A DNA stretch of 6,482 bases, taken from the NCBI GenBank assembly GCA_030147305.1, contig JASLAE010000250.1, positions 1 to 6,482 of the forward strand, given 5' to 3'. Made by a program: the position numbers and the translations under genes. Source of the DNA: Cesiribacter sp. Lineage in GTDB: Bacteria; Bacteroidota; Bacteroidia; Cytophagales; Cyclobacteriaceae. Positions 1 through 5,580 of the stretch are shown here, piece after piece (the stretch's first letter is position 1; each line of letters begins with the position of its first letter). A model generated the notes under the pieces. It saw only the letters and a list, made by a program, of their open reading frames with translations, ran no database searches and had not been told where the DNA came from.

Positions 1-37
1 TTAATTCTTCTTTGCTATAATCTGAGTAGCCTTCCAT
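1..37 (-). CDS. Possible 5' end of a divergent gene, cut by the window edge
   Basis: On the minus strand an ATG at 37-35 opens a frame that stays open to the window edge and reads MEGYSDYSKEEL. This composition (an acidic start, then SKEEL) looks like a real N-terminus; similar SKEEL starts precede coiled coils in some Bacteroidota signalling proteins, but 12 residues are too few to name a family. It would be transcribed divergently from miaA, with about 90 bp between the two starts. No Shine-Dalgarno sequence is visible. A near-match to the Bacteroidota -7 box (CAAGTTTG on the minus strand, around 73-80) has a TTTG 16 nt further upstream, which is only weak support. It may be a chance open frame. 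Confidence 0.35.
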   Translation of the reverse strand, partial: MEGYSDYSKEEL

Positions 38-126
38 GCAGTGCAATTATCAGCACATTTTAATAAATATACGCAAACTTGAAGCTAATTTAACGGGCAA
101 AGTATGGTTTTATTAGCTTTTGTATC

Positions 127-1044
127 TTGTTGAAACCACAACAAAACTATCTGATTATTATAGGAGGGCCAACGGCCGTTGGTAAAACTGCCTTTAGTAT
201 TGCACTGGCCAAAGCCCTGCAGACGGAAATTATTTCTGCTGACAGCAGACAGGTATACCGGCAGCTGAATATAGGCACAGCCAAACCGACACCGGCAGAA
301 CTGGCTGCCGCGCCTCATCATTTTATAGATATCCTTGATCCTGACACTGAATATAGTGCCGGTCAGTTTGAGCGCGAGGCCTTGGCACTGACAGATACCC
401 TCTTCATAAAACATAATGCGCTTATCGTAGTAGGTGGTTCGGGGCTTTATGTGCAGGCGCTTGAACGGGGTATGGACCAGATGCCTGAGGTACCGGCATC
501 GATTCGTGAAACCCTAAAAAAAACATGGCAGGAGCGGGGACTTACTGCATTGCAGAACGAATTACAGGAAGTTGATCCTGCTTATTGGCAGGAGGTTGAC
601 CAGCAAAACCCTGTACGATTGATCCGAGCCCTGGAGTTATACAGAGCTACGGGTAAACCTTATTCATTTTTTCGCAAGCAGCTGTATCCGGAAAGGCCTT
701 TTAAAACCATCAAAATTGGTCTGGAACGTCCACGGGAAGAATTATACGCCCGTATTGACCAGCGAATGGATACTATGATTTCAGAAGGCCTGTTCGAAGA
801 GGCTGCAAGATTATATATGTACAGGCAATTGAATGCACTTCAAACGGTTGGCTATAAGGAAATTTTTGCTTACCTGGATGGGCTCTATGATAAAGATGAA
901 GCCATACGACTGCTTAAAAGGAATTCCAGGCACTATGCTAAAAGACAGCTGACGTGGTTTAAAAAAGATCCTGAATTTCACTGGTACCATCCCGATCATT
1001 TCAGTGAAGCCTTATCTTTTATCGGGGAGCAGATGAAAGGTTAA
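127..1044 (+). CDS. miaA: tRNA dimethylallyltransferase (tRNA A37 isopentenyltransferase)
   Basis: MiaA transfers the dimethylallyl group of DMAPP to N6 of A37 in tRNAs that read UNN codons, a cytoplasmic step that stabilises codon pairing. The 305-residue product has the family's normal length and all its landmarks: P-loop GPTAVGKT at residues 14-21, SADSRQVY at 37-44 with the conserved Asp39, IGTAKP at 49-54, VVGGSGLY near residue 100, QNPVRLIRALE near 160, and a C-terminal QTVGYKE followed by RHYAKRQLTWF. The start is TTG at 127 (a second TTG follows at 130). The frame has an upstream stop at 91-93 and no ATG between, and the P-loop begins at the expected distance from 127. No Shine-Dalgarno sequence is obvious. 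The 3' end overlaps the convergent LemA-like gene by 26 bp. The gene looks intact. Confidence 0.97.
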   Translation: MLKPQQNYLIIIGGPTAVGKTAFSIALAKALQTEIISADSRQVYRQLNIGTAKPTPAELAAAPHHFIDILDPDTEYSAGQFEREALALTDTLFIKHNALIVVGGSGLYVQALERGMDQMPEVPASIRETLKKTWQERGLTALQNELQEVDPAYWQEVDQQNPVRLIRALELYRATGKPYSFFRKQLYPERPFKTIKIGLERPREELYARIDQRMDTMISEGLFEEAARLYMYRQLNALQTVGYKEIFAYLDGLYDKDEAIRLLKRNSRHYAKRQLTWFKKDPEFHWYHPDHFSEALSFIGEQMKG

Positions 1045-1507
1045 TGGGTTTTAATCTGTACAGAATGGCTACAAAGGCTGTAGGGTAGGTATTGATCAGG
1101 AGATTGTACTCACGCACCTTTCTTTCGAAGGTACGCAGGTTAGTGCGCTGTCTGTGATTTAATACCTGCAAGGCTGTAAGATACCGCTTTGTATCCTGCG
1201 CAGCTGAATCAGTTTCAGCATAGATATTGGCCTCCTCCAGTGATTTCCACTCTGCTTTCAGAAAAGCATTAATCTGAGGAAACATTTCGGGTAACAGGCG
1301 ATGGTCGGAAGGTAAGGTAGGGCAGAGCAGGTTGGTATGAATTCCACTAAGACGGTTCAACAATGCATGTCTGGACTTAGCGGTCTGGCAAACTGAAAAA
1401 AGAGCAAGCCCCAGAGAATGCTGTCGTGCCTGAATACTGCTCATATTCACCAGAATCAATAGAACGGCAAAGGCCAGTACAGCAATGATGATCGGGATGT
1501 AGCCCAT
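1019..1507 (-). CDS. Small membrane-anchored LemA-like protein
   Basis: The 162-residue protein has an N-terminal hydrophobic segment (about residues 3-20) that would act as an uncleaved membrane anchor, then a mostly helical soluble domain. The last 40 residues resemble the end of the LemA family: a charged helix leading into VREYNLLINTYP (131-142) and a closing LYRLKP (149-154), matching the family pattern YN..I..FP....A.LF.F.P. The usual LemA core just after the membrane helix (a QL.RR..LIPNLV type motif) is not recognisable, and residues 45-75 carry several Pro, Cys and His instead, so it is a divergent member or only a look-alike. LemA-type function is poorly defined. The gene starts 14 bp after pfkA on the same strand and is probably cotranscribed with it. 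Its final codons lie inside the 3' end of miaA on the opposite strand. Confidence 0.78.
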   Translation of the reverse strand: MGYIPIIIAVLAFAVLLILVNMSSIQARQHSLGLALFSVCQTAKSRHALLNRLSGIHTNLLCPTLPSDHRLLPEMFPQINAFLKAEWKSLEEANIYAETDSAAQDTKRYLTALQVLNHRQRTNLRTFERKVREYNLLINTYPTAFVAILYRLKPINLSSAPR

Positions 1508-1509
1508 AA

Positions 1510-1536
1510 ATCTTAAGCGAATTAAATGCTTAAGAT
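1510..1536 (-). repeat. 9-bp perfect inverted repeat at the pfkA / LemA-like junction
   Basis: On the minus strand the arms are ATCTTAAGC (1536-1528) and GCTTAAGAT (1518-1510), separated by a 9-nt loop. Every base pairs and each arm contains the palindrome CTTAAG. The left arm covers the last sense codons of pfkA, the pfkA stop lies in the loop, and the right arm ends 2 nt before the ATG of the LemA-like gene. As RNA it could fold over the ribosome-binding region of the downstream gene, or act as a processing or stability element. No U-run follows, so it is not a standard intrinsic terminator. It could also be a protein-binding dyad. Confidence 0.55.
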
Positions 1537-2493
1537 GTTAACCATGCGGATAAGATCAGGGTTCAGTGGTTTTTCCCGCGAAATGGCTTCTTTGAAGTCA
1601 GTATACACAAGCTTGTCATTTACCACTCCTGCCGCAACATTTTTGTATCCGTTGATCAGGCCCTCAACTGCGCCAAGCCCCAGGCGACTGGCCAGTATCC
1701 GGTCTGCGGCAGAAGGACGTCCACCTCTCTGGATATGGCCCAGAGTAGTCACCCGCAGGTCTTTATTCTTTAATTGCTCACGTACTTTTTCTGCCACCTC
1801 ATGGGCGGTTCCTTCTTCTTCGCCTTCCGCTACTACTACTATTGAAGAAGTCTTGGACCGGTCCCAACCCTGCCGGAGTGAAGAGATTACATCGTCGATA
1901 GAAGTAAGGGTTTCTGGCACCATTACAATTTCTGCGCCGCCACCAATACCTGATTGTATGGCGATATAGCCTGAATCGCGGCCCATCACCTCTATAAAAA
2001 ACACACGGTCATGAGAATCTGCGGTATCCCGTATTTTGTCGATGGCTTCTATGGCAGTGTTTACAGCAGTATCAAACCCTATGGTATAGTCTGTTCCGTA
2101 CAGGTCGTTGTCAATCGTTCCGGGAGCTCCTACTGTGGGAATCCCGTACTCCTGAAAAAAGATACTGGCTCCCGTAAAAGTACCGTCTCCGCCAATGGCG
2201 ATAAGGCCTTCAATGCCCCATTTTATTAGCTGATCATAGGCAGTCCGCCGGCCTTCCGGTGTCATGAATGCCTTACTGCGTGCCGATTTTAAAATGGTAC
2301 CACCTGTTTGCACAATATTGCTTACACTGTGGGAGCTCATTTGAAAGATATCTCCACGAATTAAACCGTCATATCCATAGCGAATGCCAAATATCTCTAC
2401 TTCGTGATAGATAGCTCCTCTTACTACAGCCCTGATGCAGGCATTCATACCAGGGGCATCACCTCCCGAAGTAAGCACAGCAACTCGTTTCAT
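1522..2493 (-). CDS. pfkA: ATP-dependent 6-phosphofructokinase
   Basis: The enzyme phosphorylates fructose 6-phosphate to fructose 1,6-bisphosphate, the committed step of glycolysis. At 323 residues it matches the bacterial short-chain family. Visible motifs are GGDAPGMN (10-17, ATP loop), SAR at 70-72, IGGDGT (100-105), PGTIDND (124-130, with the catalytic Asp128), an MGRDSGY substrate loop, GGGAEIVMVPE, and LGHIQRGG near the C-terminus. Gly104 and Gly125 sit where PPi-dependent enzymes carry Asp and Lys, so ATP is the expected donor. Allosteric-site arginines Arg21 and Arg25 are present, but the position equivalent to E. coli Arg54 is Ser (alignment from memory). It is divergent from the glycosyltransferase gene across 69 bp and leads a probable two-gene unit with the LemA-like gene 14 bp downstream. 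No strong Shine-Dalgarno sequence precedes the ATG. Confidence 0.97.
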   Translation of the reverse strand: MKRVAVLTSGGDAPGMNACIRAVVRGAIYHEVEIFGIRYGYDGLIRGDIFQMSSHSVSNIVQTGGTILKSARSKAFMTPEGRRTAYDQLIKWGIEGLIAIGGDGTFTGASIFFQEYGIPTVGAPGTIDNDLYGTDYTIGFDTAVNTAIEAIDKIRDTADSHDRVFFIEVMGRDSGYIAIQSGIGGGAEIVMVPETLTSIDDVISSLRQGWDRSKTSSIVVVAEGEEEGTAHEVAEKVREQLKNKDLRVTTLGHIQRGGRPSAADRILASRLGLGAVEGLINGYKNVAAGVVNDKLVYTDFKEAISREKPLNPDLIRMVNILSI

Positions 2494-2525
2494 ACTGAGA
2501 ATTCTCTTATTTTGCGATTCAATTA

Positions 2526-2547
2526 TAAGGAAATTTAAGCTTCCTTA
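2526..2547. repeat. 7-bp inverted repeat in the pfkA / glycosyltransferase divergent gap
   Basis: TAAGGAA (2526-2532) and TTCCTTA (2541-2547) are perfect complements separated by 8 nt (ATTTAAGC). The dyad lies near the middle of the 69-bp gap between the divergent starts at 2493 and 2563, where promoters for both directions must lie unless they sit inside the genes. It could be an operator for a dimeric regulator or a short hairpin in either leader. Promoter boxes here are poor: on the plus strand a TTTG at about 2513-2516 is followed some 20 nt later by a degraded TAAGCTTC, and on the minus strand only a TAAATTTC near-match is seen. Confidence 0.4.
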
Positions 2548-2562
2548 AAAGGTAACGTATAA

Positions 2563-3909
2563 ATGCCTGCTTCCGCAAACGATAGCATAATGAAAAACTT
2601 TCTACTAATAACTTATTACTGGCCGCCAAGTGGAGGAGTAGGTGTACAACGATGGCTCAAGCTAAGTAAATATTTGCCTGAAGCAGGGTGGCGACCGGTG
2701 GTGCTGACACCGGAAAATCCTGCTTTTGAGTTACGGGACCCTGCACTCCAACAAGAGGTTGCCCCTGAGGTAGAGGTTTTAAAGCTGCCCATTTGGGAGC
2801 CTTACCATCTGGCAGCAAAGCTTAGTGGTAAAAAAGGGGCCTCCATAAATTATGGCGTGGCAATGGAAAGCAATAGCAATAAGCTTACTACCAGGCTCAT
2901 GCACTGGTTACGGGGTAACCTGCTACTGCCAGACCCACGGGTTTTCTGGACAGATCCTGCCAGTAAATTTGCAATGGATATTTTAGAGAAAAACGAAATT
3001 AAGGCCATTATTACCACCGGTCCCCCGCACAGCATGCATCTGATAGGTCGTAAGCTAAAGAAAAAATCGGGGCTACCCTGGATTGCGGACTTTCGTGATC
3101 CCTGGAGTGAATGGGATGTGCTCAGGCGTATGCACACCGGCAAATGGGCTATGCGTTATCATCAAAAGCTTGAAAAAAGTATTTTACTTGAAGCAGACCT
3201 TGTCATAAGCGCAACGCCTGGCTTATCAGAAAGCCTGGAACGAATTGGCGGTGGAACAGTGAGGACCTTGCTAAATGGTTTGGACCTAAAAGGGCTGCCA
3301 CAAGAACTGTTGCAGCCTGTACGACCGCAAAAATTCAGGATTTTTCATGCTGGCATGCTCAATGAGGGCCGTAACCCGGAGTATTTATGGCCGGTTTTGT
3401 CCAGGTTATGCAGTAAATATCCTGATTTTGCTGCTGCCCTGGAAGTAGAGCTTGTAGGCAGTGTGAGTCCGCTTATTAACCCGGAGGCGAATTATCCTGC
3501 CCTCCGGGGAAAAATAAAACTGCAGGGGTCTGTAGCAAACAAGCAAATATGGGAGATGATGCAGCAGTCTGCAGTCTTGCTGCTACTGGTAGATCGAGTG
3601 CCTGCGGGAAGGCTGGTAATCCCTTACAAAACCTACGAATACCTGGCAGCACAAAAGCCTGTTTTGTATATAGGGTTCCCGGATAATGCAGCCGGAGAAA
3701 TCCTGGCTTCTCAGCAGGCAGGTGAAAGCTTTGACTTTTCCGATGAGCAGGGAATGGAAGAGTATCTGCTGCGCTTGTTTAAAGAATACCAGGCAGGCGG
3801 CAACCTTCAGCGTAATACAAATCTTTTACCATACGACCGACAGCAGCAGGCTCGCCAGTTAGGGATATGGCTCAATGAAATTACTAACCTAACCTCAATA
3901 GGAGCTTAA
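2563..3909 (+). CDS. Glycosyltransferase, family 4 (GT-B) type
   Basis: This cytoplasmic, probably membrane-associated enzyme would transfer a sugar from an activated donor onto a glycan or lipid-linked acceptor; donor and acceptor cannot be read from the sequence. The N-terminal GT-B half opens with FLLITYYWPPSGGVGVQRWLK (residues 13-33), a glycine-rich acceptor-side loop typical of Bacteroidota group-1 glycosyltransferases. TTGPPHS (151-157) and WIADFRDPW (173-181) follow. The C-terminal half has IFHAGMLNEGRNPE, LVGSV and PYKTYEYLAAQKPVLY, with Glu359 at the family's donor-binding Glu position. Of 448 residues the first nine are probably not translated: homologues start at MKN, so ATG 2590 is a likely alternative start, although AAAAGG lies 10 nt before ATG 2563. 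The stop overlaps the flippase stop by 4 bp. The flippase next door suggests a role in surface polysaccharide assembly. Confidence 0.9.
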   Translation: MPASANDSIMKNFLLITYYWPPSGGVGVQRWLKLSKYLPEAGWRPVVLTPENPAFELRDPALQQEVAPEVEVLKLPIWEPYHLAAKLSGKKGASINYGVAMESNSNKLTTRLMHWLRGNLLLPDPRVFWTDPASKFAMDILEKNEIKAIITTGPPHSMHLIGRKLKKKSGLPWIADFRDPWSEWDVLRRMHTGKWAMRYHQKLEKSILLEADLVISATPGLSESLERIGGGTVRTLLNGLDLKGLPQELLQPVRPQKFRIFHAGMLNEGRNPEYLWPVLSRLCSKYPDFAAALEVELVGSVSPLINPEANYPALRGKIKLQGSVANKQIWEMMQQSAVLLLLVDRVPAGRLVIPYKTYEYLAAQKPVLYIGFPDNAAGEILASQQAGESFDFSDEQGMEEYLLRLFKEYQAGGNLQRNTNLLPYDRQQQARQLGIWLNEITNLTSIGA

Positions 3910-5393
3910 CCTTTTCGGTAAAAGTAAGAAAGCAGTTTTGCATAGAGCTGGTTAGCTTCCGCTGATACTTTGAAATAAATTGTACCCACCCCTACGATCA
4001 CAGTTATGATGGTAGAGCGAACCATAATGTCGAGCAGCGGCCCTTCAATAGCAGGCATGAACCAGCCTGCAGCAAAAGCAAGGCACATGATTATGATAAG
4101 CAATAGGGTATCCCGGTTAAAAGGCTGCAGCCTCAGTTTTATTTGAATGTAGAAGTACTTCAACAGATTGAAAGCAATCAGGCTCAGGCAGGAACCAAGG
4201 GCTGCACCAGCGATGCCATACATGGGAATAAACAGGTAGTTGAGCACCACGTTCAGTATCGCCATCAACACGGTGAAATACAGGTTTATCCGGTAATAGC
4301 GAGACATTGCCAGCAGCTCTCCGTTTACGCCGGCAGCACCATCTATTAGTTTCCCCAGGCCAATCAGCATCACCACCACTGCACCTGCTCTAAAAGCATC
4401 TCCCTTTGGCATAAGGCTAAAGAGTGCCGACATGTTACAAACAATGCCGATATATAGAAGTGCACTGATCAGCAGCAGGTTAATAGAACTCTTCTGGTAA
4501 ATGCGCTGCACCAGGGGCATATTATTTTGTTCGAATGCCTGGGAAAGTAGCGGTGTGCTGATCTGTGACAAAATGCGCCTTGGCAGTTCCACAATGATGG
4601 CCATAAAAAATACAGTTGTGTAAATACCATTGGCTTCCAATCCAATCATTTGTGTGACCATCACACTATCTGTTTTCATAACCAGCAAAGAACTGGCGGA
4701 TGAGAGAAAGGTAATAACGCCATAGCGTACGAAAGGGTTAATCAATTGTCGGATTGCCGGACTGAAAAATAAATAGATTCCGGACCAGCCGGCGCGTATC
4801 AGGTACAGGGCGATGATGAAGGTTACAAACCCATATACCACAACCAAACCCCAGATAGTATGGGTAAAACTAAGCACCTCAAAAAAGTAGAGAATGATGA
4901 GCAGGGCACTGAAGACGCGCAATACGATTTCTTTGCAAAAAGCAACAAATCTGAATTTGAGCAGAGAGCGGGCAAGCGGTTCCAGCACTCCCTGAACGTT
5001 CAGGATAAAAGTGAGCAGGATAACGACAGGTAAAAACTCATTGACTGCCTGGGCCTTCTCCATAAAGAAAAGGTAAATCCAATCCTGAAGCAGCCAGAAA
5101 ATTAGGAGAAACAGTGAAAAACTTAAGAGCGACCAAATGAGGGAAAGTGAAATTATCTGCTGCTTTTCTGTTTCATTGGTACCATGAGGAAAATAACGGA
5201 TCAAGCCCTGGCCAGCTCCCATCTGGGCGAAGGGAACAAATAATAAAGCTATATCCTGTAGCGTACGAAAAAGGCCGATCTGCTCAAGGTCCAATACCCG
5301 GGGGTATAACCAAAGTACATTCAGGTAGCCTATAACGACACCAACCCAGGTGATAAGAGAAACAAAAATGCTGCGATTAAGAATAAACCCCAT
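3906..5393 (-). CDS. Polysaccharide/oligosaccharide flippase (Wzx-like, MOP superfamily)
   Basis: This 495-residue integral membrane protein has about 14 hydrophobic segments spread over its whole length, as expected for the polysaccharide-synthesis branch of the MOP flippases, which move lipid-linked glycan units across the inner membrane. Family-like features are the start MGFILNRSIFVSLITWVGVVIGY, the region EQIGLFRTLQDIALLFVPFAQMGAGQGLIRYFP after the first helix, and MYGIAGAALGSCLSLI before helix 12. The frame is open up to an ATG at 5528, but the extra 45 residues are polar, rich in His, Glu and Cys, and lie before the canonical N-terminus, so I place the start at 5393. It converges on the glycosyltransferase with stop codons sharing TTAA and is divergent from the gene at 5581. 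Substrate unknown; a teichoic or O-antigen role cannot be separated by sequence alone. Confidence 0.92.
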   Translation of the reverse strand: MGFILNRSIFVSLITWVGVVIGYLNVLWLYPRVLDLEQIGLFRTLQDIALLFVPFAQMGAGQGLIRYFPHGTNETEKQQIISLSLIWSLLSFSLFLLIFWLLQDWIYLFFMEKAQAVNEFLPVVILLTFILNVQGVLEPLARSLLKFRFVAFCKEIVLRVFSALLIILYFFEVLSFTHTIWGLVVVYGFVTFIIALYLIRAGWSGIYLFFSPAIRQLINPFVRYGVITFLSSASSLLVMKTDSVMVTQMIGLEANGIYTTVFFMAIIVELPRRILSQISTPLLSQAFEQNNMPLVQRIYQKSSINLLLISALLYIGIVCNMSALFSLMPKGDAFRAGAVVVMLIGLGKLIDGAAGVNGELLAMSRYYRINLYFTVLMAILNVVLNYLFIPMYGIAGAALGSCLSLIAFNLLKYFYIQIKLRLQPFNRDTLLLIIIMCLAFAAGWFMPAIEGPLLDIMVRSTIITVIVGVGTIYFKVSAEANQLYAKLLSYFYRKG

Positions 5394-5462
5394 GATACAG
5401 GCAAAAAGCCGGCAGTAAAAGTACATTTTTTCCTGAAATTGCAGGGGTGGGTGCTCGTGAAT

Positions 5463-5525
5463 CGATTCTGAAAGATGCATTAATCCTTCAATGGACCAGC
5501 CAATGGCCACAAAACGATCTGAAAG
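5463..5525. repeat. Imperfect direct repeat upstream of the flippase
   Basis: CGATTCTGAAAG (5463-5474) recurs as CGATCTGAAAG (5515-5525), differing by one base gap, and similarity continues weakly into TTAATC versus TTAAATC. A second short direct repeat, GGCCACA, is at 5505-5511 and 5537-5543. They lie in the 187-bp space between the flippase start chosen here (5393) and the divergent start at 5581, so they could be regulator-binding sites. If the flippase is really translated from 5528, most of this would be coding. Chance is a fair alternative. Confidence 0.25.
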
Positions 5526-5569
5526 CACTTAAATCAGGCCACATTGGATGTAAATATTGATAAAGCCAT

Positions 5570-5577
5570 TATTTTTG
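5570..5577 (+). promoter_or_regulatory. Candidate Bacteroidota -7 promoter box
   Basis: TATTTTTG matches the Bacteroidota housekeeping sigma -7 consensus TAnnTTTG at every fixed position. A TTG at 5544-5546 lies 23 nt upstream, at the long end of the spacing known for the -33 element. Transcription would begin close to the ATG at 5581, giving a leaderless or nearly leaderless message and ruling out the upstream TTG at 5557 as start. AT-rich DNA makes chance matches fairly likely. Confidence 0.35.
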
Positions 5578-5580
5578 GTC

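Noticed and set aside
85..414. Minus-strand open frame of 109 codons over the miaA start
   Set aside because: It overlaps the P-loop region of miaA in antisense and has no recognisable motif.
515..523. A8 run within miaA as another slippage site
   Set aside because: The frame is intact on both sides and the lysines are normal for the family; no alternative frame of interest follows.
1832..1845. Short CTA/ACT triplet repeat
   Set aside because: It encodes consecutive valines in a PfkA beta strand; ordinary coding sequence.
1526..1969. Plus-strand open frame of 147 codons antisense to pfkA
   Set aside because: It is the shadow of a strongly conserved pfkA; its translation is Ser/Arg/Thr/Pro-rich with no motif.
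3911..3926. Hairpin CTTTT/AAAAG just after the glycosyltransferase stop
   Set aside because: Five AT-rich base pairs with no following U-run is too weak for a terminator, and it lies within flippase codons.
5394..5528. 45-residue N-terminal extension of the flippase frame from ATG 5528
   Set aside because: The extension is polar and sits before a canonical flippase N-terminus (MGFILNRS); the region also carries repeats and a divergent start nearby. I therefore used 5393.
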